A stretch of DNA of 64,000 bases from Chlorokybus atmophyticus. Its lineage: Eukaryota; Streptophyta; Chlorokybophyceae; Chlorokybales; Chlorokybaceae. Both the position numbers and the translations under genes were made by a program. The notes beneath the pieces were generated by a model, which saw only the letters and a list, made by a program, of their open reading frames with translations, was not told the DNA's origin and did no database searches. This document shows positions 1 through 11,877 of the stretch, in pieces. Numbering within the stretch: position 1 is the first letter of the stretch; the number at the start of each line of letters is the position of its first letter. The stretch spans positions 484,054 through 548,053 of the forward strand of contig RHPI01001428.1 of assembly GCA_009103225.1 (NCBI GenBank), written 5' to 3'.

Positions 1-2790
1 AGTAATATGATCACATGTGCTTAGCTGGCTGGTGTGTGTACCTGTATCAAGTGCTGAAGTGGCTTCATCAAGCAGGAGGATGCGTGGATCCTTCAAAACG
101 GCGCGAGCGATAGCAATCCTGCAAGCAGAGATTGTTCGGCAACGGTTGTACGTGTACAAATAAACATAGAGCTAACCATCAACCATCTGCCTACCTTTGC
201 TTCTGTCCTCCTGACAGCTGCACGCCACGCTCACCGACCTGGGTCTCATACCTATCACATGAAGTACTCATTGTCAGTACCTGTTGAGTTGTGTTCGTTG
301 CAGGCTCTTAAGAGCAAACCCACTCACCCGTCTGGCAATGAGGAGATAAAGTTATGCGCATTTGCTGACTTGCAAGCTGAGATGATCTCGTCCATAGTGG
401 CTGCAGGCTTGCCAAACTCAATGTTTTTGCGGATCGTGGTTGCAAACAGCGCTGGTTCTTGACTGACCAGACCAATGTGCTCCCGGAGCCACTTTAACTG
501 CAACCTCTTCAGCTCCACTCCATCCAACATAACTGAGCCCTCGAGCGGGTCATAGAAGCGCTCCACCAAGCTTACTACCGTGCTCTGCATGAGGGTCACT
601 CACTCACTCACTAACTCAACCACTACAAGCAGAGCGACAACTGTGTCATAACAAGCAGGGGGTAGCTCACCTTGCCACTGCCGCTCTCCCCGACCAGAGC
701 CACAGTTTCACCCGGCTTGACCACCAGATTGAAGTTGTTGAAGATGACCTGTTCGGGTCGCGAAGGGTACGCAAACCTGATGTTCGTCAGGGTGACTTCG
801 CCGCGAACCGCTGCCGGTGTTTCCCCGCTAAGGTCGGACACATCGATGACGGCGTGTCGCTCAATAGTCTGGAACACATTGTATGCGGCAGCTTGGGCTG
901 CAGCAAACTTTCCAAGATGAGGGGTGCCTTGCCCAATGCCAAACCCAGCGATCAGGACCGCAAAGAAGGTGGCGAGGATGTCTCCACCGGTTTGGCCATC
1001 ATCAATGATCAACTTGGAGCCATACCACAGAGCCAGCGCACAAGTACCATAGAACGTGAAGTAAGTGAACGCCAAGCCGAAACCGGACTGCCAAGCATTC
1101 CGTTTGCCAGACTGCAAAGACTTTGCAAGAGCGTCGGAGTATGACTGCCATGCTTTCTGTTCACCGCCAAAGGCCTTGACTGTGCGAATACAGCTGATGC
1201 TCTGCTCCGCAACACCTCCTGCCTCCGCATATGCTTCCTGTGGGCAGCAAGTAAGTTGTGTTGCAGTTTTGTGACAACCTTACTCACTGTACACGCATAC
1301 CTGTCCTTTCTTGGCACTTGATGTTAGAGCCACAGCCATGATCGATCCAGCAAATGCTATGAGAGGAGTAATCGCAATCATGACAAATGTCAACTTCCAG
1401 GCGTATATCTGCAGACATTGACAAACCATGGGTCAAGAGGCTCTTACTGAGGCAGTGGCACACTGTTATCTAGTACTTACAAAACCGACGGAGTAGCCGG
1501 TTACAAAAGTTGTAAGATGATGCAGGAAGTTTCCAACCTGTGAGCCAACAACTGTGAGCAAGAGGCCATGCATGTTGTGCCGACAGAAACAAGAGTGCAC
1601 ACTGCTGCATGCTTACTTTTTCTCCTAGGCCATCTTGAATCGTGATGGTGTCACCAGTTATGTGGCTCACGAGGGAACCGGTGTTCACCTCTGTATCAAA
1701 GTACCCAACATCTTGACGAAGCACAGCCTGCGAAGGTTGACGATTATAATTGAGTGGAAAACGCAAGGCACACTCTGTCCCTTGGCACATGATGCAATTG
1801 CAAACTCTGCCTGCCAAAGAGAATCAATAAATGCAATACCTGTAAATACTTTTGTCGAATTCTTGCTGATTGACGCTCGCCAGTCAACATCCAGAAGCCA
1901 ACTTCAAGGTACGACACAATCCACGTGACAATCGCCAATAGGAATAGAATGAGGGCATACTGAAGGAGGCAACCATTTGTCAGTTTATATTATCAATCTC
2001 ACTTGAAAATTGCAATGCATGCATGGGTGTTGCCTGTCCACATGCGCTGCACCCGAAGTCCTCTACACAACACACACGCACAATCACTAAACCCGCCCAC
2101 CCACGTCGCCACGCGCTCACCCATACGCGCATATGCTCACACACCCATGCGCGCATGCGTGCCGCAGACCTTGTTGACATCATGAACGAGGTTCCCCAAA
2201 GTGTCCTGGCCTTCCGGAGAGGAGCACGCAACTCCGTCTTTTAGGGCGTTACTGCCAAAGCTGTCGGAGAGTCTACCAAAGAGAATTGCAAATGAGGGCA
2301 TGGTTGCTCCAGCGAGAATGGCACCGATGGACCCCAGGAGCATCAGCAGCTTGTCTGTGTTGTCGGCATATCTAAACAGCTGGAAGAACGGCACAGCCTT
2401 GGACTTTTCCTGCAAGGCGGCATTTGCATTACATGCGCTGAGCAGTGCAAAATACACTGCAGCACACGGCAGAGCACCGCACACCACAACGAAATGCAAT
2501 GCACAGACACAATGCCAGCTGTTCACAATACCGTGGCCTTACGAACCTTCTTAGGCTTGTTGAACAAGGAGTCGTAGAATCCTAGCAGGCCCTTGCGCTT
2601 GACAGGCACGTCATTGTTGGAGTCAGCATGGCCATTGGCAACCACGGGGGCGTCGGCGATAACAGTCGCAGCCAGCTTGCCGCCGGTGGGGGCGGGCTGA
2701 TGGGCGGCAACATCCTCGACCACCTCCTTAGCTACACCATTCAAGTGCACGTGCCCATTCTCGCCCGCCCCCGCGGGCGGCTGGGCATTC
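1..2790 (-). CDS. ABCB-type (P-glycoprotein/MDR-like) transporter, N-terminal half, truncated by window edge
   Basis: An ATP-driven membrane exporter; the substrate cannot be told. The start is the ATG at 2790. Exon 1 (2790-2543) encodes a hydrophilic, Ala/Pro-rich N-terminus. Later exons lie near 2409-2171, 1960-1838, 1730-1619, 1556-1480, 1410-1300, 1240-670, 590-325, 255-195 and 125 to the edge. The exons at 2409-1300 carry the transmembrane domain (for example [20 protein letters not shown]). The 1240-670 exon ends in Walker A GESGSGK, completed in the next exon by ST. The Q-loop SQEPALFA is near 450, the signature LSGGQ near 200 and Walker [13 protein letters not shown] near 60-90. The order TMD1-NBD1 matches a full-size ABCB protein, so TMD2-NBD2 should lie left of the window. 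No frameshift is visible. Splice sites were placed by eye, so exon edges may be off by a few bases. Confidence 0.9.
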
Positions 2791-3196
2791 ATGCCGCCCC
2801 TAGCAGGCGGGGGGCGTCACCCCGGTGCCGCCGTGCCTCAACCAGCAGCGCAGCACACACAGAGTCAGCCCAGAGTCTGCCCAAGCAAGGCGTCAACAAT
2901 TGAGAAAAAACGAATGCCTAGCGCGACAATGCCGCCGACCCCACCAACACCGTCCACCCCTTCGCCGCCGACGTCGGCCGCGGCGCTGCCTTAGAGACAG
3001 TGGTGTGTCTCAGTGTCCGAACAAACCGTGGTGTGGAAGGTTAGAGGCGCGAAACCTCAGCACAGTGTCCAGTCGTTCCAAATGCAAGGTCTAGTGCTGC
3101 CAGTTGTGTACACTGCCCAGATTTTCCTTACAGGGAGCCAGTACGCATTGTTTCTGTAATGTGCGGCAAATGTATGTTTGCATTCTGCACACGTTT

Positions 3197-3239
3197 AATG
3201 TGCTGTACCCGTACAGGCAATGCACGGGTACAGCACATT
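3197..3239. repeat. Perfect 16-bp inverted repeat (hairpin)
   Basis: The arms 3197-3212 and 3224-3239 are perfect reverse complements, separated by 11 bases. The stem would form a stable RNA or DNA hairpin. No T-run follows it and no gene contains it. Confidence 0.8.
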
Positions 3240-3526
3240 GAACCTGACGCCTTGGTACGCGCAAAACGGATGCAACGGTTGACTTTCATCATGACGCCGT
3301 GCGAACGGTTCTCGTCTGAAATAAACCCGTGGTCGTCGTTGAGCTACAAGGTGAGACAACTCAGGCATCAAAACTTACGAGTCATATTCCACAAATCATA
3401 CCGTGTTTGTGCGACATACAACCCCTCACAAGCCCCCCCCCCCCCCAAAAGTAACAATGAGGGGTGTTGTGTTAGGGCTGCATTTTGTTTAGAAAAAGGG
3501 GGTAACAAACCCCCGCCCCCCCCCCC

Positions 3527-3536
3527 NNNNNNNNNN
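3527..3536. other. Assembly gap (10 N) inside a poly-C tract
   Basis: Ten Ns are flanked on both sides by long C runs. The true length of the homopolymer tract is unknown. Confidence 0.95.
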
Positions 3537-3865
3537 CCCCCCCCCCCCCCCCCCCTCCCGCCAAAAAAAGCAAAATCAACGGAGGGTGTTGTGATAGTGG
3601 TGGTGGGGGCATTTGCAGAGATACAGCAATCTACAAGTTATGACTCATGATCCATGGGCCATTTCATGATGACAATAACTTACACCACTCAACATGATAA
3701 GTACATATGGTCGTCTCTCTGTCACTTGACTACGGCTGCGCAAAGTTGTTTTATTTATAAATCAAGTCTCATCATTGGTATAAGGGGTTGTGTGCACAAT
3801 CACTTTAGGTCATGACTTGTGCATGCTTTATTAAAAAGCCTTCATGTCAATGAAGCAACGTGTGC

Positions 3866-3889
3866 ACTTTGCCTACATGTAGGCAAAGT
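3866..3889. repeat. 24-bp perfect palindrome
   Basis: The sequence is self-complementary about the 3877/3878 boundary with no spacer, in AT-rich non-coding DNA. It may be a dimeric protein-binding site or chance. Confidence 0.7.
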
Positions 3890-4443
3890 AGTAGAGATTG
3901 TGCATTTGCGTGCTTATTGATTGGCTCACGTATGTGCTAAAATACACTTAACATAAATAAAGGTGTATATATTGTACAAAAGCCAAGCTGATACTGAGTT
4001 TATGCATATACATAATTCAAGATGCATCACGCGAACATTCTCATAAATTAAAGCATTCTTGGTTTTGTAAGTTGCTAAAATTACCGTTTTACGGCATGCT
4101 GCCATGATGTATTATACCATAAATACAACAATTAACGTTAATTGTTACCGTCATACAATATGAATGACAGACGCCACGCAATGGCACTACATGGCTTTTA
4201 TTATTGTTTAAATAACATGTTGCATGTTTCAAAGCATGCATCATAATCTGTGCATATTACGCATCTTGTAAGAACATCACAGTGTGTCCAATCATTCATA
4301 AAAGCAACGCCATAATTCATGGTTGCACACTTTACACCCCTCCATACCACTCCTCTTATTAAACAATAACATTCACCGCACATTGTGCATGCCACACTCA
4401 TGTGATTATAAGAACGATAAGTACCATGCGTGAGGATTAACAC

Positions 4444-4522
4444 TGTCACAGCCCACTCGACCACAAAAGACTTGGTGCTTTTATGGTCGATTTGTGGTAA
4501 CTTAATGTACCTTCCCGTTACA
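4444..4522 (-). repeat. TRIM-like element, left LTR (3' LTR)
   Basis: 79 bp, TGTCAC...GTTACA. It is followed at 4523-4535 by the minus-strand polypurine tract (TAAGTGGGGGGAA on the minus strand). Both gypsy elements in this window carry a very similar tract. Confidence 0.85.
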
Positions 4523-4761
4523 TTCCCCCCACTTAAGAACGCTGACGTCCTCGGCAGCTGGCGCCCATCAGCTGGGGAATCTTCCCAGGGGTCTGATTTA
4601 GGTCGGTCACCGGCCCCACCACCCAAGGACCGGCTAATTTAGGCCCATACCGGTCAACGCGCGCATACCGCACCTCTGCCGGCCCCACAGGTCGCATCAC
4701 GACAGGCAGGTCGCGTCCTGCCGCGCCGACTGAACTGGTCAGTCCAACGCGACTGCCATTA

Positions 4762-4784
4762 CAGCCGGAAAGCCCAGCGGCCTG
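4762..4784 (+). repeat. Left terminal inverted repeat of the DNA transposon
   Basis: 23 bp starting CAGCCGGAAAGCCC, preceded by ATTA. It is a perfect reverse complement of 21794-21816. Confidence 0.8.
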
Positions 4785-5112
4785 TTTTGGTGAGCATTGG
4801 ATGTGGCCGTGCGATCTATATGTGCTGTGTGTGGCCTCGATCTCGTGTGACGAGTTGCGAGCCGCGTGATATGCCGCTGACCAACAAGTGACTGGTGTTG
4901 TATAGATTTGGGTCAGTTTTTGTGACTCGTTTTTGGTATCGTGTTCGTCAGCTGGTCCAGCCGCCATTCACAGTGATGCGCTTCCGGGGCGCTGTGACTC
5001 GTGAAACTTTGGCGCCCTGGCCGGCGGCGGGATGGGCGACGCTGACGCTGAGGGTGGCGGCGGTGTGCTTGAGCCTGCAAATGCGGTGGGAGGGGGGTGT
5101 AGTCAGGTTTAG

Positions 5113-6071
5113 ATGTCGCAGGTCCCGGCAGTTGATGAGCTTGAGCAGGTGGCGACGGCGCCGCCTGTGCATCAGAAGAAGACCAAGCGGAAGTCTCATG
5201 CCAGCGCCACGAAGCAGCTGCTGAGCGCAGCCCAGAAACGCACGGCCCACGCCACTGCCCAGAAGCTGTCTCTGGCAAGGTGCAAGGAGCGTCAGGATGC
5301 AATGTGGGGTACGGTGCGTAGAGACTGCAAGCTCAGTAGCTTGCAGTCTGTGTATACTGTGCAGTTGTATGCGTTGACGCATGGCCTGATGTGGCGCCTC
5401 AATCCTGACGATGACTCGCTAACCAAGGTTGAGGTAAGTGCTGTTCCTGACCTACAAATGTGCTCATGCTGGGTGCGCACCCCTAGCGAATTTATTCACG
5501 TATTTGTAACTGTGCGCAGGGCGAGTTTGTGGAGCGTGCACCTGCAGCCGTTGTAGCTACTGCAACTTCTGCACCAGAGCGCCTGAGTGCTCCAGAGTCA
5601 TCGCTGCCCGTGCCAGCAACCACCCCTTCCCCCAATTCGGTTCAGCCCAGCATGCAGGAGGGGGGTATGTGCTCTGATTCTTTCCCCACGCAGCAGATCT
5701 CTGAGTCCCCCCCTGTTCTACCCCTGCAAGCGCCAGTGCAGCCCCATGTCATGTACATCCAGACGCCTGATGTGAGTAGCTTCTGACTGCTGAACATGTA
5801 CTATGTTGGGGTCAACTATGCGACACAATGCATCTGCTGGCAGGGGGAGTATGTAGCTGTGCAGCCTGTGGCGAGGCCTGTGTGTTCGCAGCAGGGCAAC
5901 CGTCCAGGCACCAGTGCACCAAGCATGAATGGAGTGTCCAGAGGGTTAGGCCAGCCGGGTAGTAGATCAGTACCGGGATTGGTTGGTGGTAGCAGCCAAG
6001 GGTCTCAGTACTCAACAGGCACCACAGGTGTGCCTATGTATAATCGTCGCTTCCCATCCAGCTATTCATGA
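5113..6071 (+). CDS. Gene A of the DNA transposon (copy 1): small basic/low-complexity protein
   Basis: Three exons splice cleanly in phase: 5113-5433, 5520-5771 and 5844-6071, with GT-AG introns of 86 and 72 bp, giving 266 residues. The N-terminal third is basic and helix-prone (KKTKRKSHASATKQ, then LARCKERQDAMWG). It is followed by a short hydrophobic-aromatic stretch (YTVQLYALTHGLMWRL). The rest is Pro/Ser/Gln-rich and probably disordered. I recognise no family. The gene at 51936 has the same plan (basic coiled N-terminus, then a YAL(T)xG segment, then a disordered tail) and also stands directly upstream of a B gene, so A and B form a conserved pair. A may be a DNA-binding or accessory transposition protein; that is inference. 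The reading frame is intact. Confidence 0.7.
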
Positions 6072-8345
6072 ACACTTGATGTAACATATACTTGTCGTCG
6101 CGTATGTACAGCAGAAGAAGCCTTGATTGTAATGTTTGTTGGTTTGTGCAGGCATTTCAGTGGGAATGCGCACGCGTGTGAGAACATGCAGGTCTTGCAT
6201 GCGCACTCGGAACGAGCTACGTGCATGCCTTGATAGGAATATAGAGTTGGAATCGCAACTAGCAGAATTGCAATTGTACATATCTCAAATAGAATCAGTG
6301 GAATATTTGCAAGCTGAGCGACCCACGCATGTGAGTGGGTCAGGGGTGTCAGAGACGCGAGACTCCACACCTCTTCACAATGATGATGAATACGCTTGCG
6401 AAGACCATTCCAGGATTGGTGGATTGATGGATCACAACAATGTGCAGAGGCAATTTGAAGAGGCTGCATGCGAGGTGGGATTGCATGTACTTTCTTAGGG
6501 TATATGCTCAGTGGCTGCTTGCAATGTATGGATAGAACAATGGCTGTTATGTACTGTCTTAACTATGAGTCTAACATTTAGTGAAACAGCATAACACGGT
6601 TGAGCATTTCGAGGAAGAAGCGGACAAGCTTCGCACGGAGATTCATGCCTTGACTGTCGTGTGTTCGGTGCGCTGCCTTGGCTGCGTAGAACACCAGTGC
6701 TGTTTAAAACCCCAGCGCCTGTAATAAGCGAAGGTGTTGACTGAAAGTGGAGTGCCAGGAACTAGAAGACTTGATAGAGGCCCATCAAATGCAGGCCTCG
6801 CAGCATACAATTGTTGTAACCAATCTACGGGAACAGGTAAGGAGACTGGGTGAGGACTGTGATCTGGGCAAGCACCAACACGCAGAGAACGAAGCACATT
6901 GGCATACCCAGTGTGACTTGCTGCTGACAGACAAACAGGCAAGCCATTGTGCAGCATGCATCTTGTAGGTCACTCGCTGACCCATGTTGCCTACTGCCGC
7001 AGAGTTTGAGTGCTAGAGTTGTGGTATTGGAGTCACAACTAGCAGCAGCAGAGTGCTTGCAGCAAAATTCTGCAGCTGGCCGGTCACAAGCTGAGGCAGA
7101 CATAGAGGTCTTGAAACGAAGGATCCATGCTTTGGAAGCTGCTGCAGGACAAGCACCATATACTCCATCCAGATCTGAGCAGACAAATAATTCTCGTGAG
7201 GGGGGGCACGAGTCGCAATACATGCCGCGAACACCAGAGTTGCTTGCAAAATGGAGAGCGCGGGCTTCTGCTATAATTGGCAACTCACCTCTGGACTTGG
7301 CTGCCAAGCATGTCGCAGACGAGTTGACTCCTGCAGATGCATGTGTACTGCTGGGTGAGGTTGCAGCAGTCTTTAGTGTCGAGAGGAGACACCTGATGAA
7401 CCTGTGTAAGAGTGTATTTGGTGATCTGTTGCGAGTGCACACTTCAAGTAGGCGATTGGGCTCTCTGCTGCTAGTTGTGTGGTCAGACCCTATCAGTTGC
7501 CTGATGCAGCGAGTACAGACAACCAAGGACTCTGTCACGCGCAATTGAGCCCATGGGGCCAGCGTGGACGCACCTGTTCATGAGCTCAGCAATCAAGTGC
7601 TGGACCACATTGCCAAGCTCATGACAATGGAGACTAGGCAGCGGGCCAAGTTGAATGCAGTCGGTGTTGTGGACTTGAGGACGCTTAAGATCTATGAAGA
7701 CTTGAAGCCCTTGAGTGCTGATGTAGAGCAACTGTTTGCTGCCTTATGTGGCCTCCGGAGCCTGCTGAAAAGGCCATCAACCTCGTCAAATCCCGCACAA
7801 AGGGTGCACTCTTTGCGCGTGCAGTCAGCGTACCTGTTTGCTTCTGCTCTCTACATGCGCAACAACAAAGCGCACTCCAAACTGCATGTCTCGCTGGCCG
7901 ATGCGACTGATGGCCTCAGCCATTCGTCACTGTTAATGAAGTTGCTCAACCACCTGAGCATTTGTGTCAGCAAGCCCACCCTGAATCGGTTAGCGCCAAC
8001 ACAGTCATTGCATGCAGTACCTTCTGCTTTCACTTCATGAGCTTTGCATCACGCAGGCACATATCTTCTAGGGCCAACATAGTGCTGAGCAACCCAGCTC
8101 CTGTGGATATTCACAGTGGGGACTTTGTGCTGGCCTCAATTGACAATTGGGACTGCAAAAGCTCACATTCCCTCAGGTTCAATGGCCGTCTCGACCAAGA
8201 CCTGCATTGCACCACCACACAAGTGGTCATTCCACAACCCTTATGCGATGTGCAGCTGCCAGCATTCCCGTCACAAGTGCAGGTGGGTGCAGTATGCAAT
8301 GATACCTATGTGTGTACATACACTCTTGTTGTTGACATGCTGTGC

Positions 8346-8691
8346 TGTAACGGTGTGCTACCTCCATAGAGGTTCCCCGCCCTTATTTAGGATTAAATAA
8401 GGGTCCCAACGGGATTATACAGTCTATTAAGCCATATTAGGGCCGTTAACCTAGTGTTAAGGCCCTAATGTAGTGTTACTTAATTGTAACACTGATATCG
8501 ACATGAGACATGAGTCTCATGTCGATATCAGCCGTATGGCGGCGCTGCTAACGCAGCGGCCGCCATAGCCAGGGGATCTTCTGCTCCGGCGGATTCCCCT
8601 GGCGGCGGCGGCGGTGGCGTCGTGGCTGGTGGTGGTGTTGGGGTAGGGGATTAAAGGGAGGAGGGGGCACACCCCCTCTAGTCTCTTTACA
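8346..8691 (+). repeat. 5' LTR of gypsy element 1
   Basis: 346 bp, TGTAACGG...TCTTTACA. The primer-binding site follows directly at 8692-8704. Confidence 0.93.
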
Positions 8692-8704
8692 TTGGTATCG
8701 GAGC

Positions 8705-11700
8705 TTGGATACTGGTGCACGGTTGTGCACAGTGAAAAAGGGTCGTAAGCGTGTAACGTTGTCTGTAAAAGGGTCGCATAGCTTGGAACACAAGCAAACA
8801 GACCCTGCGCTTCTCAGTGCACTTCAGGTGAAGCGTGCGTTGCGTAAAAACACACCGGCTTTCCTTGTGCACTTAACGTCATCTGATGACTTTGTGCCAG
8901 GCAGTACGGCAGGTGTTGCAGACATCATTGAAAAGTATCAGGACATATTCTCAGATGAGTTGCCAGGCTTACCCCCTGATCGAGGTGTCGGACACACCAT
9001 ACCACTGATTCCTGATAGTGAGCCTCCATTTCGGCCAATATATAGGCTGAGCCCCAATGAGAGGGGGGAAATGGAAACTCAAATCAAAGAGTTATTGGAA
9101 AAGGGATTGATTAAACCGAGTTCTTCACCCTTTGGCGCACCCATCTTGTTTGTGATAAAAAAGAATGGGAAATTGCGCATGTGTGTAGATTATCGTGCTC
9201 TAAACAAGATTACGGTAAAGAATCGATACCCGTTACCTCGGATTGATGATGTGTTTGATAAACTGTCGGGTAATGCGTACTTCAGTACGCTAGACTTGAC
9301 AAGCGGTTACCATCAAATCCGTATTCACCCTTCTGATGTTTACAAGACAGCATTCAGAACACCTTCAGGTCATTATCAATACAAAGTGTTACCTTTTGGA
9401 TTGACAAATGCACCTGCGGTGTTTCAGAAGGAAATGAATAAGATCTTTGATAACATGCTTGGCAAGCATGTTATGGTTTACTTGGATGACATCATTGTCT
9501 TCAGTAAAACAAAAGAGGAGCACAGAAAGCATCTGGAAGCGGTGTTTGCTTTACTGCGAACACATCGCTTGTTTGCCAACTTGCCAAAGTGTGACTTTGG
9601 CAAGACAGAGTTGCCATTCTTGGGGCATATTGTGAGTGGTGCGGGTGTCAAACCTGACCCTCGCAAAGTGCAAGTGGTAAAGGATTGGCCTCAACCAAAG
9701 AATATCCATCAGTTGCGATCATTCTTGGGGTTGGCAAACTATTTTCGCAAGTTTATGATGGGGTACTCTACGGCTGTGATGCCCTTAACAAAACTATTGC
9801 GAAAAGATGCCCCATTCTCTTGGACAGCAGCACAGGAAGCTGCTATGCAACAAGTGAAGCTGGCTTTAACCTCAGCACCAGTGTTGGCACTGCCAAATTG
9901 GGATAAGCGCTTCACTGTGGTGAGCGATGCCTCCACCCTAGGGTGTGGTGCAGTATTGCTACAGGATAGCAGGCCATGTGCTTATGAGAGTAGAAAATTC
10001 ATCCCAGCAGAGGTGAATTACACTACTACTGAGCAAGAGTTGCTGGGTATAGTGCATGCTCTTGAAACTTGGCGATGCTACTTGGAAGGAGTTCAGTTCA
10101 CAGTAGTGACTGATCACAACCCATTGGTGTACTTCTCAACACAGCTAAACTTGTCGCGTAGGCAAGCTCGCTGGAATGAGTTTCTGTCGCGGTTTACTTT
10201 TGAATGGGTATACCGGCCGGGCAAAACCAATGTGGCAGATCCTTTGAGTCGCTGTCCGTCATTGTTGGCAGTTATGCGTGCGCACTTGCTTGCGACGCAA
10301 GGTACATTGCCTCCTAATGATGAGTTTGTACAAGCTGTTTTACAGGGGTATATTTTGGACCCATGGTTCTCGATGCAAGGGAATGTGCAACAGCTTAACA
10401 AACGAGACAACTTGTATTATATGGGCGCCTGCTTGGTGATACCTAACCATGCTGGGTTGCGCATGAAATGCATAGCTGAAGTACACGATCCACCGTACGC
10501 TGGGCACTTTGGGGGTCGCAAGACTACTAAGGCAGCGCAACAGTTGTACTGGTGGCCATCGTTGCCTGTTGACGTAAAGCAATATGTTGACACGTGTGAC
10601 AAATGTCAGCGTGACAAACCGTTACGTCAGAAACCCGCTGGGTTGCTGCGACCTTTGCCTGTTCCTGATGGCAAGTGGGAAAGTGTGAGTATGGACCTGA
10701 TTGTTGAGCTCCCTGAGACAGCATTTGGGCACACAGCGGTTGCAGTTTTTGTGGACCGTTTAACAAAAATGGTTCACATCGTCCCTTGCCGCACGGAAAT
10801 AGGCTCCCGTGAGTTAGCGATGGTTTTTGTCGCCTCTGTGTTTAAGTTGCATGGTTTGCCTCGCAACTTTGTGTCTGATCGCGATCCGCGATTTGTGTCT
10901 CAGTTCTGGAAGTCGCTATGCAGCTTCTTACATATTCAGCAGAACATGAGCACAGCTTATCATCCACAAACGGATGGTCAGACAGAGCGCGCCAATCAAG
11001 TGATTGAGGAAACCATTCGGCATTATGTGAGTCCAAACCAGTCTGACTGGGATATCTATCTCCCAATGGCTGAGTTTGCGATTAACAATGCTTGGCAAGA
11101 GAGTGTGCAGGAAACTCCGTTTTTCTTGAACTACGGAGTGCATCCACTAAGTCCTGCGAACATCAAGTTGCCCGCTACCGACATAACTCGCGTACCTGCA
11201 GCACGCGAGATGGCTTCGGCCATGCAGGATAGGCTAGCGCTGGCAAAGGACTGTCTGCGCGCAGCGCAAGACAGACAAAAAGCCCATGCTGATGCGCATC
11301 GTAGAGAGGCCAGCTACGATGTGGGCTGTTCGGTGCTTTTAAGTACCAAAAACATATCCATTAAGGGAGTGGGTACCCGCAAGTTTTTCCCTCGCTGGAT
11401 AGGCCCTTTCAAGGTAATTGATCGGGTCGGCACTCACGCGTATCGTTTGGAATTGCCAAAGTCAATACGCATTCACAATGTGTTTCACGTGAGTGTAATG
11501 AAACCGTATCGTTCTGACGGTCGGGTTCAACCTCCTCCACCCCCCGTTGCAGTGGATGGCGACGATACTTTCGAGTATGAGGTGGAAGCAGTCCTAAGTC
11601 ATCGTAAGCCTCGGCGCGGACGCGCGCCGTCTTACTTGGTGAAATGGAAAGGGTATGGTGTTGAACACAATACATGGGAGCCCGAAAGGAATCTTACCAA

Positions 11701-11755
11701 CTGCCAAAAGATTCTTCGGGGGTACTGGAGTACGGTGTCCACACGCGAACGGTAA
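8705..11755 (+). CDS. gypsy pol fragment: reverse transcriptase, RNase H, integrase, chromodomain
   Basis: An open frame of 1016 codons. Reverse transcriptase includes LTSGYHQI and the catalytic YLDDII (about residue 258). RNase H has SDASTLGCGAVLL (about 407). The integrase HHCC zinc finger is near 595-640 (AGHFGGRK to CDKCQRDK) and HPQTDGQTER near 755. The C-terminal chromodomain (about 955-1000) has YLVKWKGYG and NTWEPE. Compared with the gypsy element at 22931, the homologous part starts just after protease. No ATG opens the frame: the first codon is TTG and the first in-frame ATG is at 9071, already within the approach to reverse transcriptase. So even if transcribed, pol may be expressed poorly. 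Enzyme motifs look intact. Confidence 0.9.
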   Translation: MDTGARLCTVKKGRKRVTLSVKGSHSLEHKQTDPALLSALQVKRALRKNTPAFLVHLTSSDDFVPGSTAGVADIIEKYQDIFSDELPGLPPDRGVGHTIPLIPDSEPPFRPIYRLSPNERGEMETQIKELLEKGLIKPSSSPFGAPILFVIKKNGKLRMCVDYRALNKITVKNRYPLPRIDDVFDKLSGNAYFSTLDLTSGYHQIRIHPSDVYKTAFRTPSGHYQYKVLPFGLTNAPAVFQKEMNKIFDNMLGKHVMVYLDDIIVFSKTKEEHRKHLEAVFALLRTHRLFANLPKCDFGKTELPFLGHIVSGAGVKPDPRKVQVVKDWPQPKNIHQLRSFLGLANYFRKFMMGYSTAVMPLTKLLRKDAPFSWTAAQEAAMQQVKLALTSAPVLALPNWDKRFTVVSDASTLGCGAVLLQDSRPCAYESRKFIPAEVNYTTTEQELLGIVHALETWRCYLEGVQFTVVTDHNPLVYFSTQLNLSRRQARWNEFLSRFTFEWVYRPGKTNVADPLSRCPSLLAVMRAHLLATQGTLPPNDEFVQAVLQGYILDPWFSMQGNVQQLNKRDNLYYMGACLVIPNHAGLRMKCIAEVHDPPYAGHFGGRKTTKAAQQLYWWPSLPVDVKQYVDTCDKCQRDKPLRQKPAGLLRPLPVPDGKWESVSMDLIVELPETAFGHTAVAVFVDRLTKMVHIVPCRTEIGSRELAMVFVASVFKLHGLPRNFVSDRDPRFVSQFWKSLCSFLHIQQNMSTAYHPQTDGQTERANQVIEETIRHYVSPNQSDWDIYLPMAEFAINNAWQESVQETPFFLNYGVHPLSPANIKLPATDITRVPAAREMASAMQDRLALAKDCLRAAQDRQKAHADAHRREASYDVGCSVLLSTKNISIKGVGTRKFFPRWIGPFKVIDRVGTHAYRLELPKSIRIHNVFHVSVMKPYRSDGRVQPPPPPVAVDGDDTFEYEVEAVLSHRKPRRGRAPSYLVKWKGYGVEHNTWEPERNLTNCQKILRGYWSTVSTRER

Positions 11756-11877
11756 AAGGGTGCTGGCAGACATCTTTACCGTTTCGGCCCTGGTTCTCTC
11801 ACTGCTTTCGTTTCTTTACTCGTGGTGGGGCTTTGCTAACCCTTCAATGAGGACATTGAAACCTAAGTGGGGGGGAA

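Larger units (their letters stand above)
2791..4443. other. Intergenic region upstream of the ABC transporter
   Basis: No gene can be supported here. The first 250 bases are GC-rich and probably hold the ABC gene's promoter and leader. Positions 3430-3560 contain long C runs around an assembly gap. From about 3650 to 4443 the DNA turns AT-rich and has no convincing reading frame. That stretch is one side of the site where the TRIM-like element inserted; the other side resumes at 22026. Confidence 0.6.

Noticed and set aside
8705-8716. DTGA at the start of the gypsy-1 frame as a protease active site
   Set aside because: It overlaps the edge of the primer site, and the alignment with gypsy element 2 shows the sequence right after it is already downstream of protease. 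The match is coincidental.
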